Shown here one piece after another: positions 18,519 to 26,781 of a DNA stretch of 64,000 nt; position 1 is the stretch's first letter; each line of letters starts with the position of its first letter. Both the position numbers and the translations under genes were made by a program. The notes beneath the pieces were generated by a model. It saw only the letters and a program-made list of their open reading frames with translations. It ran no database searches and was not told the DNA's origin. Source of the DNA: HXMU1420-13 sp965249965 (GTDB lineage: Bacteria > Bacteroidota > Rhodothermia > Balneolales > Balneolaceae); the NCBI GenBank assembly GCA_965249965.1, contig OZ252262.1:2170001-2234000 (forward strand), read 5' to 3'.

Positions 18519-20654
18519 ATGAAACGAATAATACTACTGATAGGGGTTAGTTTATTTTATACCTGGAATAGTTTTGCTCAATATGATCCGGGTGATATTG
18601 CAATAGTACGCTATAATACAGACGCAGATGATGGTTTTTCATTTGTAGCATTAACATCCATTGCAAGTGGCGACAGCATCTTTTTTACCGACGAAGGTTG
18701 GGATGATACAGCAGGTTTAACTGGATGGAGAGTGAGTTCAGAGGAACATTTGAAATATATTTCACCAGGGTTAAGTGCAGGTGATGTAGTTCACATCGAA
18801 GAAACATCCGCAGACGCTTTTACGGTTTCAGGATCCGGAGGCACGGTTAGTTTAAGGCGTGGCTCAGGATTTTCTTTATCAGGTGGTGATCAAATAATTG
18901 CATACACAGCATCTGAAGTTCGTGCTGATGAACCCATTTTTTTATCAGCTATTCACGGTGATGATGGAGCTGGTGCGACAACAGGAAGTAATGATCCAAC
19001 AACAAAATGGACCAGAGATGGTGAAGTCGGGGGAACTCAACAATCAACACTGCCTGATAAACTAATCAATGGATCAACTGCAGTTTCTGTTTTTGGGGAT
19101 GCTGTTTCTGAAGTAGACAACATGATTTATGATTGTTCGGTTACTTCTGGTACGAAAGCAGAATTATTGATAGCCATAAACGATAGAACAAATTGGACTA
19201 CAGATAATTCAAATAACCAACCATCAAGTTCAGTCTGTTCTTTTACAGTTGGTAGTGATATATCAACTGTAATATCCGGATCAGAAGGTTGGAGAATATT
19301 ATCAACTCCTACTTCAAATAATACCTATGATGATATGCTCGGAAATTTATGGACACAAGGTATTGCTACAGGAGCTGATGTTACTAATGGTACAGCAAAC
19401 GTTCAAAAGTATGACGGTTCCTCTTTTTCAGGAATAAGTAACATGAATACCACTATGACCGCTGGAGAAGGGTTCATATTCTATGCGTACAGCGATGATA
19501 ATTTTGATGCATCAGCGGAAGGTTTTCCCAAAGCCATTTCTGTAAATGGAACTGAAAACTCTGGTGATGTAAGTCCAACTCTTAATACTGGTGCTTCTGA
19601 TTTTACCCTAGTTGGTAATCCATATAATTCAACGCTAGACTGGGACGATGTTTCCAGAACCAATGTAACTGCAACAGCCTACGTGTACGATCACACCGTG
19701 CCGGGCTATATCTCCTGGAATGGTACAACTGGTGATTTGACAGATGGCTTAATTGCTCCATTCCAAGGGTTTTGGGTACAAAATTCTGCTACAAGTCCAA
19801 CTTTAACGATTCAAGAAGCTGATAAGAGTAGTGGAGGAGCTTTATATAAATCGGTTCCGGTAACTACCATGAAGTTAAGTGCAGAAATTAATGGATTGAA
19901 AAACAATACTTTTTTCTCCTTTGTAGAAATTGCTAGTTTTGGAAAAGATGACTACGACGCTGTAAAATTACCACCTTTAGATGTTAAGCCGTACATCAGT
20001 CTGGCTACAGTCGCCGAAGAGTTTTTAATGGATATAAACAATCTCCCAAAAGACTTTTCAGATCGATTAGAAATACCATTGGTTATTAATGCTTACGATG
20101 TTGTTGATGGCGCTTTTGTGGATGCAACAGGAACCGTAACATTAACCTGGCCGGAGTTAAAGAATATCCCTGAATCTTGGGTTGTAAGTATAAATGATAG
20201 AGAACTAGATGTGACGATTGCGCTGGAATCTGAAGTGGAGTATAGTTTCGAATTAACAGGTTCTAAAAGCAAAAAAGCAGTGGCCGCATCTCTTATTCCT
20301 GAACCAATTCAAGTTTACAATGAAGAGGATAGGTTTGTCATTGTCATAGAAGATCTAGCATCCGTTTCTAATGAAAATGAAGATCGTCCATTGGCTTTTG
20401 CGCTTGAGCAAAACTATCCGAATCCGTTTAACCCGAGTACCACGATTAGCTATAGCCTGGAGACTGCCGGCGCGGTGAACATCAGTGTGTATAACCTAAT
20501 GGGACAAAAAGTGGCAACCCTGGTGGATGAGAATAAATCAGCCGGACAGTACAACATACGTTGGAATGCCGCAAATGTATCTTCTGGAATGTACTACTAT
20601 CGCTTAGAGGCCAATGGCCAATCCATTACTCACAAAATGACCTTAATTAAATAA
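18519..20654 (+). CDS. secreted protein with C-terminal sorting domain, unit 1
   Basis: A 711-residue secreted protein (signal peptide about 1-20, ending SFAQ). The N-terminal head (21-240) begins DPGDIAIVRYNTDADDGFSF and has an extracellular beta-rich look. A middle region (from about 250, GSEGWRILSTPTSNN) is shared with the two following large proteins. The last ~80 residues form a type A sorting domain with NYPNPFNPSTTISYSL and YRLEANGQSI, as recognised by the type IX secretion pathway or a related system. It is followed after 13 bp by the first 67-residue protein gene. No enzyme signature was seen; a surface or released structural protein is inferred. Confidence 0.8.
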   Translation: MKRIILLIGVSLFYTWNSFAQYDPGDIAIVRYNTDADDGFSFVALTSIASGDSIFFTDEGWDDTAGLTGWRVSSEEHLKYISPGLSAGDVVHIEETSADAFTVSGSGGTVSLRRGSGFSLSGGDQIIAYTASEVRADEPIFLSAIHGDDGAGATTGSNDPTTKWTRDGEVGGTQQSTLPDKLINGSTAVSVFGDAVSEVDNMIYDCSVTSGTKAELLIAINDRTNWTTDNSNNQPSSSVCSFTVGSDISTVISGSEGWRILSTPTSNNTYDDMLGNLWTQGIATGADVTNGTANVQKYDGSSFSGISNMNTTMTAGEGFIFYAYSDDNFDASAEGFPKAISVNGTENSGDVSPTLNTGASDFTLVGNPYNSTLDWDDVSRTNVTATAYVYDHTVPGYISWNGTTGDLTDGLIAPFQGFWVQNSATSPTLTIQEADKSSGGALYKSVPVTTMKLSAEINGLKNNTFFSFVEIASFGKDDYDAVKLPPLDVKPYISLATVAEEFLMDINNLPKDFSDRLEIPLVINAYDVVDGAFVDATGTVTLTWPELKNIPESWVVSINDRELDVTIALESEVEYSFELTGSKSKKAVAASLIPEPIQVYNEEDRFVIVIEDLASVSNENEDRPLAFALEQNYPNPFNPSTTISYSLETAGAVNISVYNLMGQKVATLVDENKSAGQYNIRWNAANVSSGMYYYRLEANGQSITHKMTLIK

Positions 20655-20871
20655 TCAGCTTAAAATTATGAAAACACGAATTCTATTTACTCTTACTGCG
20701 TTTGTACTATTTGCTACTGAGCTGGTTATGGCTCAGCCTGGTTTGCCTTCCGCGCCAACTCAAGCGCCCATCGATGGGGGACTAAGTCTGCTCGCGGCTG
20801 CGGGTGGAGCGTATGCGATTAAGAAGCTTCGCGACAAGAAGAACCGCGAAGAAGACAATATCGATATGTAA
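20409..20871 (+). repeat. 463-bp 3' cassette, copy 1
   Basis: This segment covers the last 82 codons of the large secreted protein, the 13-bp spacer and the complete 67-codon gene. It aligns without any insertion or deletion to 23056-23518 and 25464-25926; only scattered substitutions, mostly silent, separate the copies. Upstream of the cassette the three large genes diverge strongly at DNA level. The cassette is noticeably richer in G and C than the heads. Confidence 0.93.
20668..20871 (+). CDS. 67-residue exported protein with PID-type C-terminal signal, copy 1
   Basis: A 67-residue protein: signal peptide 1-22 (ending VMAQ), a short proline-rich stretch, the motif APIDGGLSLLAAAGGAYA as a glycine/alanine-rich hydrophobic segment (about 34-51), a basic cluster KKLRDKK and an acidic tail. 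Motif, hydrophobic segment and basic tail resemble C-terminal protein-sorting signals; from memory, databases use the name PID-CTERM for similar Bacteroidota proteins. Almost nothing remains between the export signal and the sorting signal, so it may be a minimal membrane-anchored partner of the large protein encoded 13 bp upstream. Copies 1 and 3 are identical; copy 2 differs only in the last residue (Leu for Met). Confidence 0.8.
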   Translation: MKTRILFTLTAFVLFATELVMAQPGLPSAPTQAPIDGGLSLLAAAGGAYAIKKLRDKKNREEDNIDM

Positions 20872-20893
20872 TCGGTGATTCGCTTCTGTATCG

Positions 20894-20927
20894 AAAGCTC
20901 TTCGTCGGTTGATGAAGAGCTTTTTTT
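20894..20927 (+). terminator. rho-independent terminator after unit 1
   Basis: The 5' arm AAAGCTCTTCGTC (20894-20906) pairs with GATGAAGAGCTTT (20911-20923), with one G-U pair, around a GGTT loop and is followed by a T run. The same terminator, with loop AATT, follows unit 3 at 25949, so the terminator was copied along with the unit. Confidence 0.88.
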
Positions 20928-21027
20928 ATGGGTTAGATGTGGAAATGTTCGGGCTAATCTAAAATAAATCTGAATAGAACAATCTGGCAAAACATAGTTG
21001 TGAGATCAAAAAAAAATCCATTTCTTT

Positions 21028-21041
21028 TGTAAGCGGTTACA
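21028..21041. promoter_or_regulatory. LacI-type operator upstream of unit 2
   Basis: TGTAAGCGGTTACA fits the symmetric LacI-family pattern TGTAAnCGnTTACA exactly and lies 64 bp before the ATG at 21106. An almost identical, fully palindromic site (TGTAAGCGCTTACA) lies just upstream of the GH57 gene at 33704, which suggests shared control by a sugar-responsive LacI-family regulator. No such regulator gene is in the window. Confidence 0.7.
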
Positions 21042-21105
21042 TGGGCTCTGGGGTACACGAAAAGGGCACTACTCCGCGCTAACTATTCACTCAAAAAATC
21101 TTTTT

Positions 21106-23301
21106 ATGAAAAAAGCTACGATGAATGCAATTGGGGCGCTTCTCTTCTCAATTGTTTTAAGTGGAATGGCTGTTGGGCAAATCACTATTGATGGTACTTC
21201 TAGTGAAGTTAATTACACTACACTTGCCAGCTATACAAGTGGAAATGATGGTTTTGGATCAACAAATAACATTGATGAAATTAATTTCTATTCAGATGGA
21301 ACTACAATATATGTAGGCATTCCTGCTGATTTAGATGGAAATAATAATGTTGTTGTTTGGATGAATTTTTCGGGGTACGACGGACAAGATGCAGGGTCAG
21401 TTGTAGGAGAAAGTGGTGAACAATCTGTGTTTGGTTCTGGTGGTATGGATGGTGCAGCCATTGATATGGAGGCTGATTATGCTTTTGCTTTTAATGAGGG
21501 AAGCGGGACATCCAATTTATTTCTTGATGCAGCTAGATATGGCTCTACTGGAATAATATTTGAATCAGGTTTTATTGGACAAAGTGATCAATCAGGAAAT
21601 TCCGCAACAATTCCTTCATCAAATATTACAAATTTATTTGATGCGAACTCAATAACGATGGCTTATAATAATGGTGGCGGTACTAATCAAGGAATTGAAT
21701 TTAGCATTGATGTTTCTAAAATCGCAGGTGTTGATAGTAGCAATACAGTACAAATCTTTGCTGCCATTGTAAGTAGCGGAGGTTTTTGGTCAAACGAATT
21801 TATCCCTAGCGGTTCCTATACTGGTGGAAATCTAGGAGATGATGGGCAGGTTGATGACTTAACTGGAGATTATTTTACAACAGCATCATCCTTACAACAT
21901 ACTCAAGAAATATCTGGTACCGCAGGTTGGAGACTATTATCTCTGCCAAAAACTGGAGGTACAGTAGTTGATGTATCTGATGATTCACCAGTTCAAGGAA
22001 TTAGTGGTGGTGACGATGACACTGCTGATGCAAATTTCTATATCTATGATGACACTGGATCATTTGAAGAACCTACGAATGTATCAACAGCTTTTGGGGA
22101 TGGTAAAGGATTCGCAATGTATTTCTTTAATAATACAACAAATGGAAGTTCAACATTGCCAGTTACAATTGATGCAACAGGAGCCGAGCCTACAAGTGAT
22201 GTAGTTGTCGATATGTATTCTGGAGCAACCGGTAGATATACGTTAGTCGGAAATCCATTTGCAACAAATGTAGATCTATCAAGCGTTGGTTCGAACATAG
22301 CAATAAGTAATAATGCCGTTTTTTGGGATAATGCTGCTGGTTCTTATACCTCAGTTAGTAAAACCGGTGGATTAGTAATTGGACCATTTCAAGGATATTG
22401 GCAAGCAACCGGTGCTTCAACAGCAGGTGGTCAACTAACTTTCGGAACTTCTGATAAGACAACAGATGCAGTAGATCAAACACATTTTGATAAGGCTGCA
22501 GTTGAAGTTGAAGCAGACTTAGTTTTCAATTTTGAAAGCTCATATAACACAGAAAAAGATTTAAAAATCCAATTCCGTGATGATGCAAACTTTGGATGGG
22601 ATTTATGGGACTTAACTAAGTTAACACCTCTTATCCCAAATTATATTTCAGCTGGTTTTGAAGGTGAACTCGAAGGTGATAATGTGTTTAAATCCATTGA
22701 ATCACTACCAATAAACTTAGAAGAAGAAGTAACTCTTCCGCTTAAATATGAATTGGTTGGTGAGGCTCAATCAATCAAAATGAGTTGGGCAGGTATGGGT
22801 ACATTACCAGATGACTTAGAGCTAACACTTCATGATTATGAGTTGAATACTTCCATTGATATGCGAACTAACTCAGAATACAGTTTTGAAGCTGTATCAA
22901 GTGAAAAACAAAAGGTAAACCCATTAAGTCTATTAAATGGAATTCCTACTCAAACGATTAAATTGAAAGGTACAACCAACCGCTTTGGGATTACTATCCG
23001 ACCAACGTCGGTTTCTAATGAAAACGAAGATAGTCCTTTGGCCTTCACATTAGAGCAAAACTATCCGAATCCATTTAACCCGAGTACCACGATTAGCTAT
23101 AGCCTGGAGACTGCCGGCGCGGTGAACATCAGTGTGTATAACTTAATGGGACAAAAAGTGGCAACCCTGGTGGATGAGAATAAATCAGCCGGACAGTACA
23201 ACATACGTTGGAATGCAGCAAATGTATCATCAGGAATGTACTACTACCGCTTAGAGGCTAATGGCCAATCCATCACTCGCAAAATGACATTAATTAAATA
23301 A
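21106..23301 (+). CDS. secreted protein with DOMON/CBM9-like head and sorting domain, unit 2
   Basis: A 731-residue secreted protein (signal peptide about 1-24, ending AVGQ). The head (25-265) starts ITIDGTSSEVNYTTLAS and contains INFYSDGTTIYVGIPADLDG, a beta-sandwich-like layout similar in style to the C-terminal part of the GH57 protein; a carbohydrate-associated role is a guess. The shared middle region starts near residue 267 (GTAGWRLLSLPKTGG). The last ~80 residues are the common NYPNPFNPST sorting domain. A LacI-type operator at 21028 precedes the gene, and the second 67-residue gene follows after 13 bp. No catalytic motif was seen. Confidence 0.8.
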   Translation: MKKATMNAIGALLFSIVLSGMAVGQITIDGTSSEVNYTTLASYTSGNDGFGSTNNIDEINFYSDGTTIYVGIPADLDGNNNVVVWMNFSGYDGQDAGSVVGESGEQSVFGSGGMDGAAIDMEADYAFAFNEGSGTSNLFLDAARYGSTGIIFESGFIGQSDQSGNSATIPSSNITNLFDANSITMAYNNGGGTNQGIEFSIDVSKIAGVDSSNTVQIFAAIVSSGGFWSNEFIPSGSYTGGNLGDDGQVDDLTGDYFTTASSLQHTQEISGTAGWRLLSLPKTGGTVVDVSDDSPVQGISGGDDDTADANFYIYDDTGSFEEPTNVSTAFGDGKGFAMYFFNNTTNGSSTLPVTIDATGAEPTSDVVVDMYSGATGRYTLVGNPFATNVDLSSVGSNIAISNNAVFWDNAAGSYTSVSKTGGLVIGPFQGYWQATGASTAGGQLTFGTSDKTTDAVDQTHFDKAAVEVEADLVFNFESSYNTEKDLKIQFRDDANFGWDLWDLTKLTPLIPNYISAGFEGELEGDNVFKSIESLPINLEEEVTLPLKYELVGEAQSIKMSWAGMGTLPDDLELTLHDYELNTSIDMRTNSEYSFEAVSSEKQKVNPLSLLNGIPTQTIKLKGTTNRFGITIRPTSVSNENEDSPLAFTLEQNYPNPFNPSTTISYSLETAGAVNISVYNLMGQKVATLVDENKSAGQYNIRWNAANVSSGMYYYRLEANGQSITRKMTLIK

Positions 23302-23518
23302 TCAGCTTAAAATTATGAAAACACGAATTCTATTTACTCTTACTGCGTTTGTACTATTTGCTACTGAGCTGGTTATGGCTCAGCCTGGTTTGCCTTCCGC
23401 GCCAACTCAAGCTCCTATCGATGGGGGACTAAGTCTGCTCGCTGCTGCGGGTGGAGCGTATGCGATTAAGAAACTTCGCGACAAGAAGAACCGCGAAGAA
23501 GACAATATCGACCTTTAA
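23056..23518 (+). repeat. 463-bp 3' cassette, copy 2
   Basis: Ungapped counterpart of 20409-20871 and 25464-25926, again covering the sorting-domain codons, the 13-bp spacer and the whole 67-codon gene. Unlike copies 1 and 3 it is followed by a different terminator, so the right boundary of the recent copying lies at or just after the small gene's stop. Confidence 0.93.
23315..23518 (+). CDS. 67-residue exported protein with PID-type C-terminal signal, copy 2
   Basis: Same protein as copy 1 except that the last residue is leucine (ends NIDL): signal peptide 1-22, APIDGG motif, glycine/alanine-rich hydrophobic segment, KKLRDKK basic cluster, acidic end. The codon changes relative to copy 1 are almost all silent, so the protein sequence is under selection or the copies are being homogenised. 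It lies 13 bp after the unit 2 secreted protein and should be co-expressed with it. Confidence 0.8.
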   Translation: MKTRILFTLTAFVLFATELVMAQPGLPSAPTQAPIDGGLSLLAAAGGAYAIKKLRDKKNREEDNIDL

Positions 23519-23538
23519 GTTTAATTGTAGAAAGTTAA

Positions 23539-23573
23539 AAAAGCCTGCCATAATTCAATGGTGGGCTTTTTTA
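23539..23573 (+). terminator. rho-independent terminator after unit 2
   Basis: AAGCCTGCCA pairs with TGGTGGGCTT, with two G-U pairs, around an 8-base AT-rich loop, and is followed by a T run. Its sequence is unrelated to the terminators after units 1 and 3. Confidence 0.82.
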
Positions 23574-23702
23574 TTATCTGAAATATCTATTTCAGTTATT
23601 GAACAAGATTGATTCTTTAACTGTACAATACTCAGTTTGTTGAATAGAATCTAGTAAATTATTATAGTTGTGGAATTTTTAAAAATATATGGGGATGTAT
23701 TT

Positions 23703-25709
23703 ATGAGAAAAGTGAGTCTAATTGTGGGGTTGAGTTTCATTTCTGTGGCTATCTTTGCCCAATCTGCTGGTGATTTGATTATCACTGAATATATGGCCAA
23801 CCCACGTGGTACCGACCCTGGTGGTGAATATTTTGAATTATATAATACAACCAATAATACCATCAATATCGATGGTTGGGTTTTTAAAGACGATGGTTCG
23901 GATTCATTGAAAATTGACGCTGGTGGAACTTTAAATATATTACCAAAAGGATTTCTAGTACTTGGAAGAAGCACAGCAAATTCGGAACAGATTGTTAATA
24001 GGGATTATATATACGGAAGTGGATTTGCGATAGGTAATGGTGCTGATGAAATTGTAATCCAAACAGATACGGGTACTGAAATTGCAAGAATAAATTACTC
24101 AAATGGAGATCCATTTTTCTTAAATGGTGGGGGCCAGGCTGTTGAATTATCAGATCTTTCTGATCATTCCGGTGGAGTAATTACACAAAGTGATGTAGTG
24201 GCAGCAACCGATGATTTGCCAGGTGATGCCGTTGGTCGGGGGTCTCCGGGTTATGCGGGAAATACAAATCTTGATGTAACTGTAATTTCTGGTGATGCTG
24301 GTTGGAGATTAATCTCTATTCCTAAAAGTGGAGCAACTGTTAGTGATATTTCTGATGATACGGCCATTCAAGGTGTAAGTGGAGGTTCTGATTCTGGTGC
24401 TACTACAAATATTGTTTCATATGATAGTTCCGGTACTTATGCAACCCCAGCAAGTGTAAACACAGCATTGGGTGATGGTTACGGCCTAGCAGTATATTTT
24501 TTTAATAATACTTCTAATGGAAGTTCTGAACTTCCCATTGAATTAGACGCCACTGGTGGAGCAGCAAGTTCAGATGTATCAGTTAAACTTAATAAAGTAA
24601 GCACTGCCGGTACATCTGCAGGTTCTGGAGCTTCAAATAGCTTCTATACATTAGTTGGTAATCCATTTGCTGCACATCTGAACCTTAATAGTATAACTGT
24701 CAGTGGTGGATCAATTCAAGATAATGTGCAATTCTGGAATAATGGAACGTCATCATATATAGCAAAAGATCGTACAAGTTCATTTATCATAGCTCCTTGG
24801 CAAGCATTCTTCGTTGAAGTATTGAATGCTAATGGAGCCACTGATATTACAATCCCAACAAGTGGTATAGATACCTTAGATACTTCGGGCTCATTCTTTT
24901 CAAAAGCAATTTTTAACCAGTTCGATATTAAATTTACATTAAAATCTGAAAACACTTTTGATGAGGCAATCAAACTTAGTTTTAGAGATTATGCTACGTT
25001 AGAAATGGATAGAGCAGATGCGACAAAACTTACTCCATGGCTTACAAAATATGCAACGATTGCCTTCGAAGGTTCTTATCAAGAAGAAACAATTCTAAAA
25101 TCTGTTGAGTCGCTTCCAATTAATCTTCAGGAAGAGGTCACTCTGAATCTTCAATCGCAATTTGTTGGAGTGGATGGTGAATTCACTTTTGCATGGAATG
25201 GCTTGGAAACAATTCCTGGCGAGTGGGAACTGATCCTACACGATTATGAACTGGAAACTTCGGTAGATATGCGTGAAGTAAGCGAATATATCTTTAATGC
25301 AGAAGCTGATGCTCAGGCCAAAAGAAATCCGTTAAGCTTGCTTACGGGTCCAGCGGCAATATCTATGAAGCCAAAAACGGAAACCAACCGCTTTGGGATT
25401 ACCATTCGACCAACGTCCGTATCTAACGAAAACGAAGATAGTCCATTGGCTTTTGCATTAGAACAAAACTATCCGAATCCATTTAACCCGAGTACCTCGA
25501 TTAGCTATAGCCTGGAGACGGCCGGCGCGGTGAACATTAGTGTGTATAATCTAATGGGACAAAAAGTGGCAACCCTGGTGGATGAAAGTAAATCGGCCGG
25601 ACAGTACAACGTACGTTGGAATGCAGCCAATGTATCATCAGGAATGTACTACTACCGCTTAGAGGCCAATGGCCAATCCATCACTCGCAAAATGACATTA
25701 ATTAAATAA
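23703..25709 (+). CDS. secreted lamin-tail-domain protein with sorting domain, unit 3
   Basis: I choose the ATG at 23703, 11 codons inside the longest frame. It gives a good signal peptide (MRKVSLIVGLSFISVAIFAQ) and follows a GGGG run 9 bases upstream, leaving 668 residues. The head (about 22-185) is a lamin-tail domain (GDLIITEYMANPRG, GGEYFELYNTTNNTINIDGW, FLVLGR), common in secreted and surface proteins. The middle region from about 195 (GDAGWRLISIPKSG) matches the other two units, and the last ~80 residues are the NYPNPFNPST sorting domain. The third 67-residue gene follows after 13 bp. It is probably a cell-surface protein with no visible enzymatic site. Confidence 0.82.
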   Translation: MRKVSLIVGLSFISVAIFAQSAGDLIITEYMANPRGTDPGGEYFELYNTTNNTINIDGWVFKDDGSDSLKIDAGGTLNILPKGFLVLGRSTANSEQIVNRDYIYGSGFAIGNGADEIVIQTDTGTEIARINYSNGDPFFLNGGGQAVELSDLSDHSGGVITQSDVVAATDDLPGDAVGRGSPGYAGNTNLDVTVISGDAGWRLISIPKSGATVSDISDDTAIQGVSGGSDSGATTNIVSYDSSGTYATPASVNTALGDGYGLAVYFFNNTSNGSSELPIELDATGGAASSDVSVKLNKVSTAGTSAGSGASNSFYTLVGNPFAAHLNLNSITVSGGSIQDNVQFWNNGTSSYIAKDRTSSFIIAPWQAFFVEVLNANGATDITIPTSGIDTLDTSGSFFSKAIFNQFDIKFTLKSENTFDEAIKLSFRDYATLEMDRADATKLTPWLTKYATIAFEGSYQEETILKSVESLPINLQEEVTLNLQSQFVGVDGEFTFAWNGLETIPGEWELILHDYELETSVDMREVSEYIFNAEADAQAKRNPLSLLTGPAAISMKPKTETNRFGITIRPTSVSNENEDSPLAFALEQNYPNPFNPSTSISYSLETAGAVNISVYNLMGQKVATLVDESKSAGQYNVRWNAANVSSGMYYYRLEANGQSITRKMTLIK

Positions 25710-25926
25710 TCAGCTTAAAATTATGAAAACACGAATTCTATTTACTCTTACTGCGTTTGTATTATTTGCTACTGAGCTGGTTATGGCTCAGCCTGGTTTG
25801 CCTTCCGCTCCAACTCAAGCGCCCATCGATGGGGGACTAAGTCTGCTCGCAGCTGCGGGTGGAGCGTATGCGATTAAGAAGCTTCGCGACAAGAAGAACC
25901 GCGAAGAAGACAATATCGATATGTAA
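25464..25926 (+). repeat. 463-bp 3' cassette, copy 3
   Basis: Third ungapped copy of the sorting-domain codons, 13-bp spacer and 67-codon gene. Similarity to copy 1 continues past the gene through the terminator at 25949-25982, so copies 1 and 3 share a longer right-hand segment than either shares with copy 2. Confidence 0.93.
25723..25926 (+). CDS. 67-residue exported protein with PID-type C-terminal signal, copy 3
   Basis: The protein is identical to copy 1, ending NIDM, with a few silent differences in DNA. Signal peptide, APIDGG motif, glycine/alanine-rich hydrophobic segment and basic tail are all present. It completes the third large-plus-small unit and is followed by the same type of terminator as copy 1. 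Confidence 0.8.
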   Translation: MKTRILFTLTAFVLFATELVMAQPGLPSAPTQAPIDGGLSLLAAAGGAYAIKKLRDKKNREEDNIDM

Positions 25927-25948
25927 TCGGTAATTCTTTTCTGTATTG

Positions 25949-25982
25949 AAAGCTCTTCGTCAATTGATGAAGAGCTTTTTTT
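25949..25982 (+). terminator. rho-independent terminator after unit 3
   Basis: The arms AAAGCTCTTCGTC and GATGAAGAGCTTT enclose an AATT loop and are followed by a T run; it is the same element as after unit 1 apart from the loop. Confidence 0.88.
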
Positions 25983-26042
25983 ATGGAATCTGAGGAAAGG
26001 ATTTAAGTTGGGCTTTACTCATGTATTGGTTTTCTTCAAACT

Positions 26043-26780
26043 ATGATTGAAATTCAAGGTGTTACAAAGAAATTCGGCGAGTTCACTGCATTGAGTTATA
26101 TAGATTTGACCATCAAGAAAGGGACAACGGTTTCTTTGATTGGTCCAAGCGGGTGTGGGAAATCAACATTAATTAGACTTATAAATGGACTACTAAGTAC
26201 TGATGCTGGAGTTATAAAAGTCAAAAATACGGTTGTAACCAACGAGTCTGTTCAAAATATCCGGCATCAAATAGGTTATGTAATTCAACAGGGTGGGCTT
26301 TTCCCACACCTGACAGCATATCAGAATTGCACCTTGCTATCCGATTATAAAGGATGGAACACCGATAAGAATAATCGTCGGTTAAAGGAGTTGTGTGCTC
26401 TGACCAAGCTAAACGTTAATGAGCTTCATAAATACCCGCATGAGTTTAGTGGTGGGCAAAATCAGCGGATTAGTTTAATGAGAGCTTTAATGCTGGATCC
26501 GGAAATTTTGCTACTTGATGAACCCCTGGCTTCCATAGACCCATTAGTGCGGTATGAGCTACAGGAAGATTTAAGGGGGATTTTTTCTACCCTTAAAAAA
26601 ACTGTGTTGATTGTAACCCACGATTTGAATGAAGCTGCTTTTTTAGCTAATGACATTGTTCTTATGAATAAAGGTAGGATCATCCAAAGAGGTTCAGTAA
26701 ATGATTTGATATCGAACCCGAATAATGAGTTTGTTACCAAATTTATCAATGCTCAGCGAACCCAAATAGGAGCAAAGTAA
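26043..26780 (+). CDS. osmoprotectant-type ABC transporter ATP-binding protein
   Basis: A 245-residue ATPase of the OpuCA/ProV-like group, without the C-terminal CBS domains of longer members. Walker A GPSGCGKST is at about residues 34-42. The Q-loop region is YVIQQGGLFPHL, the signature is FSGGQNQRI (glutamine-rich variant of LSGGQ), Walker B is ILLLDEP and the switch region is IVTHD. It energises import by the membrane protein encoded 1 bp downstream. Substrates in this family are quaternary amines such as glycine betaine or choline, or related thiols; specificity is not decided by the ATPase. It begins 60 bp after the unit 3 terminator, so it probably has its own promoter. Confidence 0.92.
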   Translation: MIEIQGVTKKFGEFTALSYIDLTIKKGTTVSLIGPSGCGKSTLIRLINGLLSTDAGVIKVKNTVVTNESVQNIRHQIGYVIQQGGLFPHLTAYQNCTLLSDYKGWNTDKNNRRLKELCALTKLNVNELHKYPHEFSGGQNQRISLMRALMLDPEILLLDEPLASIDPLVRYELQEDLRGIFSTLKKTVLIVTHDLNEAAFLANDIVLMNKGRIIQRGSVNDLISNPNNEFVTKFINAQRTQIGAK

Positions 26781-26781
26781 A

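Noticed and set aside
20668..20871. 67-residue proteins as double-glycine bacteriocin precursors
   Set aside because: The Gly-Gly lies inside a hydrophobic C-terminal segment, and the N-terminus is a clear Sec signal peptide, unlike double-glycine leaders; no peptidase-type ABC exporter or immunity gene is adjacent.
23670..23702. Earlier start of the unit 3 secreted protein
   Set aside because: It would place 11 residues before a complete signal peptide; the ATG at 23703 gives the standard signal peptide and has a purine-rich sequence upstream.
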